Part shown: positions 11,471-22,397 of the stretch, piece after piece
How positions within the stretch are numbered: the first letter of the stretch is position 1
How the letters are laid out: the number at the start of each line of letters is the position of its first letter
From: Rhodocollybia butyracea
Taxonomy: Eukaryota > Basidiomycota > Agaricomycetes > Agaricales > Omphalotaceae
Direction: 5' to 3'
Assembly: GCA_015501585.1 (NCBI GenBank)
Contig: JADNRY010000123.1
Coordinates: 62,001 to 126,000 of the forward strand
DNA: 64,000 bases
Notes under the pieces: generated by a model
The model's input: only the letters and a program-made list of their open reading frames with translations
The model's database searches: none
What the model was told of the DNA's origin: nothing
Position numbers and translations under genes: made by a program

Positions 11471-14173
11471 TTAGGCCAATTCCACTATCAGTGGCAACTG
11501 AGAACTCCCATCCCCTCCATCGACGACAGGGTTCGCAATTCCCGACATCTGCCAAAAAATACTCTTTCTAGGCGCAAGCGAGAATTTGAACTTTTCGACG
11601 AGCATAGAGATAACAACCTCTGATAGTGTATAAGTAAGCTATGTCTGCAACAAGTTGAAGTCAAAGGAATACACACTCATTTCCAACTGCGAAAACTTGA
11701 ATCCACTATCGCAAATTCAACAAAACAGAAGTTTCAGCTTGAAAGCAGGGCTTACATGCATGCGCGACTTCCACCGCTGAAGGTCATACTAGGAATTTAG
11801 TCGATAAGTTTCTCCTCGATACGTGCTATACAACAAATGTTAAACCCACAGGTTAGCATATATTGCGGGGATCTTAGAATTCGTGATAGATCCGGGAAGT
11901 GGCGAAAGCCAGCGTTCGGGTTTCCACTCAAGTGCATCTACTCAAATTTGAATAACACTAGATGATAGAAGTATGAATTTTACCTGGTCCCCATAGCTCC
12001 GAAGATCGGTTTGCATTCAAGGCCTGACGTTGAGAAGTAAGTCGACGCAAAGGTAAAGTAGAAAAAGAATACAGATAACACCACCGTGGTGGATTTAGGA
12101 ATAAAGATCTCGGTTATCTCGCTGTTTCCATCCTTGCTCTGGACCGGTTGCGAAACCGGAATGACGATGTCTTCGTCAGACCTAGATATCACGCATAGAT
12201 CAAAAATAAGTCATCTTTAGGAGCGTCGCGATCAAACTGACACCCGAAATAGTGAGGTCACTGGGGGGTGTCTAATTAATTGTACACCATATTAAGTTTA
12301 ACCGTAGACAAAATGGACTGTAATTTTACTTACAATCGCAAGGTTTCTCGGCACACGGCGTCCAGGTATGGAAGCGCAACAAGTTCGTCGTAGCTAAATC
12401 TTTCTCCTTGATGTTTGTTTCTAGCTTCGAGGATTTCTCGTCGCATTTTGTCCTGGACATCTGGATGCATCGCTAACAAGTGAAGAATGCGTGACAGACC
12501 GTTCTTTTGTAGACCATGTCAATCTAAGTAGAGGGACTGGCTAGAACACTTACGGATGTGGTATCCATTGCAGCAAATATGAAAGTCCTGAGACAGATTT
12601 AATAGGTCAACCAGTGTAGCCCGAAATATCAAAGCACTTGGGCTCACGACATCTACTCAAAAGATGAGGTTGGCAGTGTTGAGGAATGACGAACGACGAA
12701 CCTGTGCGATAATCTCATCTTCGTTCAATTTATCTTCGCTATCAGCTACCATGTTCTCTTTTACTAATTCCTTTTTGTTCAGAGCACAACCAGAAATTGA
12801 GAGCTACCGGTCACTTACTCATAATACTGAGCAGATCTTTTCCCCGGCCAATTTGCATTGCCACAGCCTTGTCTCCCTGTTCAAGAGCATGTTTCTTCTC
12901 TTGATAAACATGGACTGAAAGTTCATGCATATAGTTGACCATATCTCGAACTTCATGAAGCGTTTTCCAAGGGGTTATGTTCATAAGGAATGTCCGAATC
13001 CTCGTAGGGATGAATTTGATCGCCAAAGGAAGAACGGTAGTCCTTGCAATACTCAGCCGAGCCAAGGAAGGCCTATACGCTATGAACTTGATCAGTGTTT
13101 CATGAACTGCAAGGAAAACGCACACTAATTCCTTGATCACGATACTGTACCTGTGCTTTGGCACATCGTCTACCATGTTGTCGAATGAGTATCCAAACCC
13201 AGACTGGCCGATAAGTTCAAGTGCGGTACGCGTCATCCAGCTTAGAAGATCGATCTACAAGAGAAAGAATTCAACACACCCGTTCATAATACAGCAAGAA
13301 TCAAGGCCCTCACCTCTGTCGGTCCGCTCTGAACTCTCTGTGACAACGCCGTTTCCAGCTTTGACAAAATATCATTAAAAAGGCGGACTTGGTGGTTTAT
13401 TAGTCAGTGCATACCTGGTCAACTACATCATAGAATATGGGCACTAGTATATAGTTGAAGCCCGATTTTTTTAAAGAGTTTTGCAACACTCACTCATCGA
13501 GCGCATATGAGCAATTGAAAAAACAGGGTTGAGCATCTTGCGCTGTTTGCGGTGCTGTTCACCACTCATATTCAGCAAACCATTTCCGAAAAGGAGGGTG
13601 CTTCTGATCACGGTATGTAAGCTAGCACTTAGGAAGGTTCCATAAACTTCGTACCCAAGGCGGATCGGGGTGAATGAAAACACATGCTAAAAATATATTA
13701 TGTCGGGTGACGCAGGTTTGAATCGTAAAGGCTTACTTTGACCAAAATGTGGTGCATAGCTTGGGGGTCAAACGTGTAGAACTGCTTGCTCTGTAGGGAA
13801 TAACTTGAAAAAAGAGAATTTCGGAGGAGCACCCCTTCCTACCCCGAGAAATCCCTTGATCTGCACAACAGGTCCGTCTACGAGGAGAAGTTCAATGCAT
13901 TATCAGCTGGTTCACACCATTAGGGAAACGCCTACATTTTTCCGCTAATGTTTTGTGGAATTCCCATCCATCCGTCAAGCCGAAGAGCTGCTCATGGTTA
14001 CCTTTCAGCCAGGATTGTGAAGGTGGGCCTGGCAGTTGACTAATCAAGGATACACTGGCTTTACGGTTCTTACGAAACAGAGACCAGATACTTGCTGCCA
14101 GGAAGGTGACAAAGATGCTTTGCAGTAAAGTCGTGTAGGTAGCACCAAGATGGGGAATCTGCAAAGGAGACAT
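11471..14173 (-). CDS. Cytochrome P450, array member 2
   Basis: Membrane P450 closely resembling member 4 (22.4-25.1 kb), of which it is an inverted duplicate. The anchor helix is LLQSIFVTFLAASIWSLF, then the hinge LPGPPSQSWLKGN, RKQRKMLNPVFSIAHMR, VPIFYDVVDQ, ALELIGQSGFGYSFDNMV, helix I TFIFAAMDTTS, CRETLRL, HPPVTSLFR, WKPERW, and heme loop FSGGSRAC with IGFKFSQLEM after an intron. All junctions I checked keep frame, so it looks intact. The ATG at 14173 matches the start of member 4; an in-frame ATG 21 bases upstream (14194) is absent as ATG in member 4. The stop is at 11471. The redox partner would be the usual ER P450 reductase; substrate unknown. Confidence 0.9.
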
Positions 14174-14290
14174 GACTTCTGGTGACTCAAACATTGTTCC
14201 TTGTTTTTATACTCCATCTGGGACGGCACAATCCCTGAGAGAATACGTACATGAAGCCACAGGCTAAAATTGCAGTAGTAGTAGTCGTCG

Positions 14291-14322
14291 TATATTACGC
14301 GGCTCCGCCATCCAGCGGGGTC
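14291..14322 (-). promoter_or_regulatory. Conserved upstream element shared with P450-4
   Basis: A stretch containing GCTGGATGGCGGAGCCGCG, read on the minus strand, lies about 120-150 bases before the P450-2 start. It recurs almost unchanged at about 22244-22275, similarly placed before P450-4. It may be a shared regulatory sequence or simply part of the duplicated segment. Confidence 0.35.
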
Positions 14323-14564
14323 CGGCGAGAGAACAGCCGATCCCAGTGAAATGATATCGAATTGTGACCTTAGGCCCTCAAGCACCAAATTTAGCTTGGA
14401 TAAGTATAGGTTATTGGCGTCAAAGTCAGGAAAGAAAGGAAACACATGTCCAGTGCCGTGAGACTCAGTAACGAACTCGTGACTCGTTACTCTGGCGCTC
14501 ATGTCACTTGCCTCAGTGGCTACTGCTCGTTTTACTTTGGTGCGCATCTCTTGCTTCTCACCGC

Positions 14565-15158
14565 TAGTGATGTGCCGGCTACGGCTCAGGGCCGTTGAGC
14601 CCCCAAAGCCGGCCGTCTTTGAGCCTAGCCTGGCCCCAGCCGTCATAGGGCTCAGGGGGGCTCAAGGCCCGGCTCAGAATTCTCAAAGCCCTGGGCCGGG
14701 GCCTGAGCCGGAGCTCAGCGCTTAATGAAGCATAGAGCAGCACGCCAAAAATTACACTACATGTATCATCACTTATGCCCAATTTTACACTCATGGTTTC
14801 CAGAGATATTAACCAGGCTGAAAAAAGGCTCCATTAGTGTCAAACAATTTGTTCCACCTATCTGATGAATGTATTGCATTGGCCTTACAGATCCAAATCA
14901 TCTCAAAAAACAGGTGTATAACCTGCACACACTCAGAAAGCAACCAGAAAGCCAAAAGTATCATGGTGTAGAGTCCACCGAGGACAGGGAGCTTAGCGCC
15001 TCAAGACATGTCTCTTTAGCGCTTGGGCCCTGAGCCGGCTTTGAGCCGGCCCTTCGTGGGGGCTAGGGCCCGGCTCAGATTTTTGACGAGCCTTGGCCGG
15101 GGCTTTTGAGCCGTAGCCGGGGCTTCTGAGCCGGGCCCCAGCCGGCACAACACTACGA
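14565..15158. mobile_element. GC-rich non-autonomous hAT-like DNA transposon
   Basis: About 0.6 kb element with terminal inverted repeats. The left end is TAGTGATGTGCCGGCT; the right end, read in reverse, is TAGTGTTGTGCCGGCT. Both sides continue into arrays of short G/C motifs of the GAGCCGG / GGGCCC type. Candidate 8-bp target duplications CTCACCGC (14557-14564) and GTCACCGC (15159-15166) match at 7 of 8 bases. The paralogous segment upstream of P450-4 (around 21970-21985) lacks the insertion and shows a single TAGTGGTGAGAAG-type site. There is no transposase frame. TIR start and 8-bp duplication suggest hAT. Confidence 0.65.
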
Positions 15159-16273
15159 GTCACCGCGTAACCACTACCCTCACCAAACCAAGAACTTGCT
15201 TTACTTCTAAGTTAGGGATGATTTCTACGCCACTGCCCGCTACAACGTGTTCCAGTGGCACTCAACGCGGATACTAATGAGGGGTACAATTACGTTTGTA
15301 CACTCTTCCACCTGAGAACTTCCACCTAGAGAGTTCCAGAATCCCCACAGCTGGAGAACACGACCAGGACACACGAACCTGGGTAATGTACTGGCGGTAG
15401 TGTTCGCGGTGAATCCGCGTTTAATGAAGTGGCAGAGACACCTCCCATTGAGATTCTCGCTGTTGGGAAAGCATGTCTTGGGCTAGAAGGAGACCTCGGG
15501 ATACTGAAACTCCGATGGCCTGTCAATGTGGTTGTACATCAAGGCTTTGGGCTTAGCCGGAGAGATTCTGGTGGCCCTGGCATACTAGCATTTAGTTGAG
15601 AGCTTTCAGCGAGATGGTCCAACAGCACACACTTAAGCTTAGGATTTTTTGATGGAATTTCTTATCGAGCTTATGTACAGATCCCTCGTGCAATGGTGGG
15701 GAGGGACGTCAACATCGATCGGAGATGCCCGGACAACATACTAGTAACCAATGATACGACCGGTCCTTCAACTTGCTCTGGCACCTCTTTTTCACACCCA
15801 CAATGAAAGCGTTCAGCACGTTGATCTTGGTGACTGTCTTGTTCGGCTGGCCATGTCAATTCTTTGCAAGCTCGATTCCTTGACGTTTGAGCATTGTTGT
15901 ACCATCCTCCTCCGCCCTCTTCAACGTCCTAGTAGTAGTCCGCTTGTCCAAGGAGTCAAAAGTCAATAATATAGTTCAGGGTACCTGGATTGAAGTAAGG
16001 TAGTTGGTGAGCGCAGGTTTCCTATGACAGCCTTTCTTTACACTGCTAACACCCTCAGTCAATTTGTTGCTTCGCTCACCGGTGGAACAAACCTGGGAGC
16101 CACTCCATCAGGTATTACCCTTGCTACGTCTATAGAATGGGTCTGGGACCTCCAGGACAAGTCTCTGGGCGCCAACTTCTGTTCGAGGGCTTTCAAGCTT
16201 AGTGAGTGTAGACTAACAAATAGTAGTTTCTCTGTATACCCAGGCCAAAAAAACTGAATAAAATGTTGCAGCA
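15159..16273. other. Repeat-rich intergenic with retroelement-associated relic (copy 1)
   Basis: About 15170-15300 is an inverted copy of 21860-21985, the outer arm of the P450-2/P450-4 duplication. About 15545-15990 is similar, in the same orientation, to 21480-21770 and partly to 20075-20330. On the minus strand these encode degraded frames around ASPIDVGVPPRRYTRDL. Stops and shifts are frequent; no gene is intact. Confidence 0.45.
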
Positions 16274-18993
16274 CTACGTTGCCAATTCCACTATCAATGG
16301 CAGCTGACTATGTCCATCCCCTCCATCAACAACAGGGCTTGTAACTATTGCCATTTGCCAAGAGATTTTCTTTTTTGGTGCAAGCGAGAACTTGAACCGC
16401 TCAATGAGCATAGAAGTGACAACCTCTGATAAGATGCAAATCAGCACGCTGGTGATAAACACATACTGGTTACACACTCATTTCTAATTGTGAAAATTTG
16501 AATCCGCTGAAAAATGAACATTCAACAACTTAAACAATTGGAGACTCCAAGTTGATCTCACATGCACGAGCGACTTCCACCGCTGAAAGTCATACTATGC
16601 AGGGCGGGCTTTCATTAGTTATGGAGGACATTTTGGTTTTTCGACTTACAGATGAGCATAAATTCCAGCCTGAGCCTTTGACTCCGTGATCGATTCGGGA
16701 AGTGACGAAAGCCAGCGTTCAGGTTTCCACTCCAGCACATCTAAGTTATCTGAGATCACGAAACTGTCATTTTGAGTGGTATAAAGCTATTCACCTGAAC
16801 CCCATAGTTCTGCAGATCGGTTTGCATTCAAAATCTGAGTTCAAGTATGATAACTTGGGATATGTATGACAGAGACGGAATAGGGCGACCCACCGATATC
16901 ATAACAGAAGTGCCCCTGGGAAGGAAAATCTCGGAAATTTCAGTGCCATTATTTCCCCGCACTGGCCGAGAAAAGGGGATGATGACATCTTCAATGCATC
17001 TTGAAGGGATCCCGAGAACGTCATCATTTGTAAAGATGAAAGCTCAAACAAAAACAAACGTTTTCTCGAGGTAAGAAACCGGGGCGTACCTATTCATCAA
17101 TCGGATAAGTTTAGTATAGATATGAGCCAAGGTACGTACAATCGCAAGGTCTCCCTGCAGACAGCATCCAAGTAGGGTAGTGCGACTAGCTCGTCGTAGC
17201 TCAATTTTTTACCTTGACGTTGTTTACGGGCTTCAGTGATTTCCTGTCGCATTCTCTCTTGGGCATCCTGGTTATTAGCTAAGAGATGGAGAATACGAGA
17301 TATACTATTCTTTAAAGGTATGTACCCGTTGAGCAAGCATTTGATAACAGCGATATACTGCGAGCTCACGGAAGTAGTGTCCATTGCTGCAAAAATGAAC
17401 GTCCTTGATGTGGAAGTGATTGAATGCAGTTCAACAAAGGGGGTTCGGAGGGACCTACGACATCTGAATTAACAGGTGAGTGTACTCTGAGACGTGAAAC
17501 TGGAGGAACAGCAGACTTGAGCTATCATTTCTTCTTCGTTCAACTTGTCTTCGTCATCAGCTTTCATATTCTCTTTCACTGTTGCATCGACCATTCCAGT
17601 CAAACAAAAAAATAGCAAAAAATGAAGAAACCTTCGTCACTCACTCATGATACTGAGAAGGTCTTTTCCTTGGCCAATCTGGTTTGTTACAGCCTCGTCT
17701 CCGTCCTCAAGGGCACGTTTCTTCTCTCGGTATATATCGGTGGATAGCTGGTGCATGTAGTTAACCATGTCCCGAACATCATGAAGTGTTTTCCAAGGGG
17801 TTACGTTCATAATGAAGGTACGGATGTTTGTGGGAAAGAGTTTGAGACCCAAAGGAAGTACATAATTGTTTGCAAAACTGAGTCGAGCAAAGGCTGGCCT
17901 ACAGCATCTAGATGATCAACTATGTTTGCTAGCACGATATACCAAAAAAACATACAAGAATTCCTTGACCACAGTGCTATATCTGTGTTTTGGAACGTCG
18001 TCTTTCATATTGTCAAATGAATAGCCAAATCCGGACTGGCCAATGAGCTCAAGAGCGGTGCGAAACATCCAGCCGAGAACATCGATCTAGAATTGTTTAG
18101 TCAAATGAGCCCTTAGTAAGTAAACTACCACTCGCTTCTTTTTGTCCGTTTGGTACCCTCTGGAACAACGAGGTTTCAAGCTACCACTTGGTTGTTATTG
18201 ACAGAACATAGTGGAATGGAATGATTGGGTGCTTGCCTGGTCAACAACGTCGTAGAATATCGGCACTAGTATCATACCGGACGATAAAATATCGTTATCG
18301 ATAAGAATTTTAAGCACACCTACTCATTGAGCGCATATGAGCAATCGAAAACACTGGATTAAGCATCTTGCGCTGTTTGCGGTGCTGTGTTTCCTCCGTG
18401 TGGAGCAAGCCCTCCCCGAAAATGAGGGTCCCAGACCTAATCACAGTAATAACCATAAGCAAGCTGATGTCTCGAAAACCCAACATTCATACTTGAGGCG
18501 TAGGGGTGGAAACAAAGACCCATGCTGAAAATACATCGTATCGGGTGACACATATTGAATAGAAAGCTTACTTTGACCAGAATGTGGTACATAGCTTTGG
18601 GATCGAACGTGTAGAACTGCTTACCCTGTAAGGAAGAACTAAGAAAAGGGAGTTATGGAGAAGCATTCTTTCTTACCCCCAAAGAACCTTTCACTTGGAC
18701 AGCAGGTCCATCTATCAAGAAAACTTGAGTTGCAGCTGCCGGGGTCACATTTTCGATGTCAACAAAAACGTACATTGTTTGCCTAATGTTTCATGGAATT
18801 CCCACCCATCCTTTAAGCTGTAGAGCTGTTCATGATTACCTTTCAACCAGGATTGCGATGGTGGACCTGGCAATTGGCTTATCTGAGTCGAGGAAGCATT
18901 GTCGACATTTTGATTGATGTAAAACAACCATATACTTGCTGACAGGATGGCGACAAAAATGATTTGTAGTAGGGGAGTCTGTAAAAGAGACAT
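16274..18993 (-). CDS. Cytochrome P450, array member 3
   Basis: P450 of the same family as members 1, 2, 4 and 5 but more divergent. The anchor is LLQIIFVAILSASIWLFY, then LPGPPSQSWLKGN, HRKQRKMLNPVFSIAHMR, ALELIGQSGFGYSFDNM, helix I region FAAMDTTS, CRETLRL, and heme loop FSGGSRSC completed by IGFKFSQLEM after an intron. The intron following GQKE begins GCGAGT instead of GT, and no GT alternative keeps the frame, so it is a probable GC-AG intron. The start is the ATG at 18993 (MSLLQTP); the stop is TAG at 16274-16276. No disabling change was seen in the exons I traced. Confidence 0.87.
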
Positions 18994-19929
18994 TATATCT
19001 ACCACTCGAAGAGCGAGTTACTTGTTCTTATAGACATTCCTTCTGGGAGAAGAGTGGATCATGAGGGGAAAGCTTCAAAGATAGATTGGATGGACTATTG
19101 AAGTTTAGTCTGAGACCTTTAGATAGACAAGTGATGTCACGCCCACTGCCTTCGTAGCATGGGACAAGATATGCATGTGGTGGTGGTGTCCCCCTAATCA
19201 GTGAGAGTTTCTTCAAGTTCCAAGCTTCAAGTGCAACGTTTGAAACTACCATAAAAGAACTGGAAATGATTCACCAGCAGCCCCGGGATACCGAGTTGGA
19301 ACGTACATTTCAAACACTCAACTTGTATTAACAACCTGTCCCAGCCTGTCCCCTTGAATCAACGGAGAATATTCTACCCAGATCTGAAAGGTCGATGAGT
19401 GCGCACCCCAGGAGTCGAGTCCTCAAAAGACGGCCCATCTGCAGTCACTTGCTAGCGACTACTCAGAGCAGGCTGTCCAGTGCCATGGCAGTCAATCCTT
19501 TTCGCCACTTAACTAGTCTTTCTACCTACCTTTACCTTATTTTCATAATCAAAGAATTGAAGAAGGACGCTCTCCAAGTCCTTTGTACCCCAGAAAGTAT
19601 ATATGCTCACTAACCATCAGCATGTGCACGAGTATAAATCCTATTCAGACCCGATATTGTTATCAACCTCATGTCATTGATTCACGTGGTAACAAGCCAA
19701 CAACTATCGAAATTTGTATCGTTAGCGCCACAAATCATATTGAGCGAATAGATCCTGTCCCCCACCTTGGTCCCACGACCCGGTTGCATCTCGGCCCGCT
19801 TCGTAAAGCCAGCTTTGACATTCCTATTTCACCTAATAGAGCAAGCAGTCAGAACAGCGAGATAGAAGGCATAACATATAAGAGCGATGCTGAGAACTAC
19901 TGTAGAGGCACATACTTATGAGAAACCGC
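18994..19929. other. Intergenic upstream of P450-3, with duplicated flank
   Basis: No gene is seen. From about 19760 the sequence matches 25130-25260 in the same orientation, so this flank was duplicated together with a P450 3' end. Confidence 0.35.
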
Positions 19930-20060
19930 CCGTCGCCTCAAGGCCTTGTTTGCCGATTTCGTTAATGGAAGCTGAGGATGTTCATCTCCTCCTCCGACGA
20001 GGTTCACCACTCCCGACATTCTCCAGAGAGCAAAAGCATGCATTGCATTGGAAGAATACT
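19930..20060 (-). pseudogene. Relic of a P450 C-terminus
   Basis: On the minus strand the sequence resembles the last exon of P450-5 (25324-25480): Cys-free tail with VVEGGDG-like and PQLPL-like residues. The preceding exons, including the heme loop, are missing and the frame is broken. It is part of a roughly 0.3 kb segment shared with 25130-25470. Confidence 0.5.
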
Positions 20061-20340
20061 CAAATTCCGCAATGCTTTGAGCCTGGTGGGGGAGATCTTC
20101 GGCCCTGGCCTACAAACAGTTAGACGAGAACCCTTGAGTGTGACGGAGCAGCACACACCTAAGCTTAAGACATTCCGACAGAACTTCTTGAGTCGCTTCT
20201 TACCAAGCTCTATGATGCATAGGTCCATCGTGTAGCAGTGGGGAGACCAACCCTGATCGGAGGTGCCCAGGCAGCATAGTCAGTGATGCGGTATCCTAGT
20301 CCATTTTTAACAAATTTTAGAATACTGTTTATTCCGCTTG
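20061..20340 (-). pseudogene. Retroelement-associated agaricomycete protein relic (copy 2)
   Basis: Minus-strand fragments reading AAWAPPIRVGLP, then YTMDLCIIELGKKRLKKF and NVLSLG resemble a multicopy agaricomycete protein type (IGHVxxxPPI then a DxxxIEL stretch) usually found beside retroelements. At least one frameshift separates the pieces. Similar DNA occurs at about 15660-15990 and 21480-21770. Confidence 0.4.
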
Positions 20341-20660
20341 AGCGTATAGTAGTGTCCACATCGGTAAGGACCCATAAGGGTTCCACGACAAAAGCATCAA
20401 GAAGCATCCGTCTAACCTCGAAGGCTTGATGATGTACTGGTCGGTAAGTAATGTCCGTGCGATCAGGAATAAGTTATCAGTGTAAAGCAGTCTTTGTCCA
20501 TGAGAGAAGTGAAAAGAGAAGTATCGATGTGTAGGAAAAAGAAAGGGAAGAGAAAGACCAGAGGTGAAACAGGATTCAGGACCTTTTCTGGCTACCCGCT
20601 GCCCTCCACGGGCTCCTTCCATGGCGGTAGGTCTCCTAGGATGTGGTGGAATCTTTGCAC
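20341..20660. other. Intergenic, nothing recognised
   Basis: Short overlapping frames on both strands without protein-like composition; probably decayed repeat sequence. Confidence 0.3.
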
Positions 20661-21400
20661 GTCATTCACGAAGTGAAAGAGGTACTCGAGTATCGTTGGC
20701 GATGTAAGCAGGTGTCCCATGTTCCAGTTCCTGGCCGTGACCTTCCGTTATAACCTTCCCCTCGCTACCCGATGTGCCGGGCATTCCATCAGGTATAATG
20801 GAGCACGGTCTCGGGCGTCTTGCGCTAAGGACATGCGGGACCTTCAGATTTACCAATTCAGTGAAGGTGCTCCTGTAGAGGATATGACCTGTTCGGGGCT
20901 GCATCAAAATGACTAGCAGCTTGCGGGGCAGTGCTCTCGACAACTTCCAGTATGTGCTGGCTTTGAGGGCACCCGACACGCCAATACGCTTGAACGAGGC
21001 GTACCGAGGCGACTTCTTCCATTCACGGTTGTGCTGGGTCTCTAGTGACTTCCGTAATGTCTTGACTATGTTCGGCTTTTCGGTAATGGTTTGTGTAGCT
21101 AGGAAGGCGTGCTATTCTATTAGACGACCCGCTGCTGCCTTTTTCGCCTCTGCATCTGCTCATTCGTTGCCTTCGATGCCCACATGGCCTGGAACCTATG
21201 GGATGATAACTTGAACGTCTGGATGTCCAGCTCGCAGCTCAACAGGAAGTAGTTGAGGGAATAATGTGATGAGCCACTATGTACGGTGTCCCACGCAGTA
21301 ATAGCTGCCGTATTGTCGATCCATATAGCGAATTGGTGCAGTGGTGCTGGCTGTTGACGGACAAGATGCAGTGGCAAGATAAGTCCCAGGGTACCAATGT
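20661..21400 (-). pseudogene. Decayed non-LTR retrotransposon RNase H / C-terminal region
   Basis: Read on the minus strand, the region gives IWIDNTAAITAWDTVHSG, then VPGHVGIEGNE with AEAKKAAAGRL across in-frame stops, then LSRALPRK and QPRTGHILYRSTFTELVN. This is the order seen in the RNase H domain and downstream region of fungal non-LTR (LINE-like) elements. Multiple stop codons and shifts show it is dead, and no reverse transcriptase core is present in the window. Confidence 0.6.
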
Positions 21401-21830
21401 TGGCCTAGATTGAAGTGAGGTTGGTGAACGCAGGTTTCCCATGACTACGACCTCATTCTTAGGTGCAGATTCGACGGGACTTCTAGAACTTCTTATTGGC
21501 AGATCCCTCGTGTAGCGGCGGGGAGGGACACCAACATCGATTGGAGATGCCCGGACAAAATAGCCAATGATGCGGTCCTTCAACTTGCTCCACCTCATCA
21601 AGTTTTTCATGTCGACAAGGAAAGCGTTGATCTTGCTCACTGTCTTGTTCAGCTGGTCTTGCCAACTCTCTGCAAGCTCGCCCATTGACTCTGAAAGTCG
21701 TTGCCACCACCCTCCACCCTCCTCATCACCTAGTAGTAGCCCACTTGCCCAAGGAGTCAACAATATAATTCAGACCTGGATCAAAGCAAATAGTCGGCGA
21801 ACGCGGGGTATCCCATGATGACAACCTCCT
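21401..21830 (-). pseudogene. Retroelement-associated relic (copy 3)
   Basis: The best preserved of three copies. The minus strand reads SWQDQLNKTVSKINAFL, then KLKDRIIGYFVRASPIDV and PPRRYTRDLP. It is similar over about 300 bases to 15660-15990 in the same orientation. The frame later collides with stops and with the RNase H relic. No function can be given. Confidence 0.4.
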
Positions 21831-22397
21831 TAGTGTAGTACCAGGAATTCCCTCAACTTAATGTACCAACGTAATTCTGCTCCTCATTATCCGCGTTGAG
21901 TGAAAACACGTTGTTGGCGTAGAAATGGTCCCGAAGCAAAGCAAGTTCTTGGTTTGGTGAGGGTAGTGGTTTAGTGGTGAGAAGAAAACTAATGAGCAAG
22001 AGATGCGCATCAAGTTTAAAACGAGCCAGGCGAGCGACGTCGATGTAGCATAGCTTGGTAGCTAGTCTTTCGCGAAGGGAATACCTGTTCGCTTAAACGA
22101 TGAGCGCCAGAGTAACGGGTCACGAGTCGTCACGGGCGTTTCCTTTCTTCTTCTCCTGACCGCCAATACTAATCGCAGCTTATACTTATACAAGCTAAAC
22201 TTGTAGACATAAGGTCACAGTTCGATCTTCACTAGGACCAGCTGACCCCGCTGGATGGCGGAGCCGCGTAATATACTACTACTACCACTGCAAATTTAGC
22301 CTCTTCAAGTTATTCTCCCAGGGACTGTGCCGTCCTTCGTTCCTTCCCACTGAATGGAGTATAAAGACAAAGAACCTGGTGTTTGTCATCAGAAGTC
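21831..22397. other. Upstream region of P450-4 (inverted-duplication arm)
   Basis: About 21860-21985 and 22080-22380 correspond, in inverted order, to the region upstream of P450-2 (14200-14560 and 15160-15300). The hAT-like element of that region is absent here, marking the empty site near 21970. Confidence 0.5.
22244..22275 (+). promoter_or_regulatory. Conserved upstream element shared with P450-2
   Basis: Plus-strand counterpart of the element at 14291-14322, with GCTGGATGGCGGAGCCGCG, about 125-155 bases before the P450-4 ATG. Confidence 0.35.

Noticed and set aside
14501..14794. Pro/Glu-rich frames in the GC-rich element on both strands
   Set aside because: Produced by repeated GAGCCGG motifs of the transposon, open on both strands, no start context.
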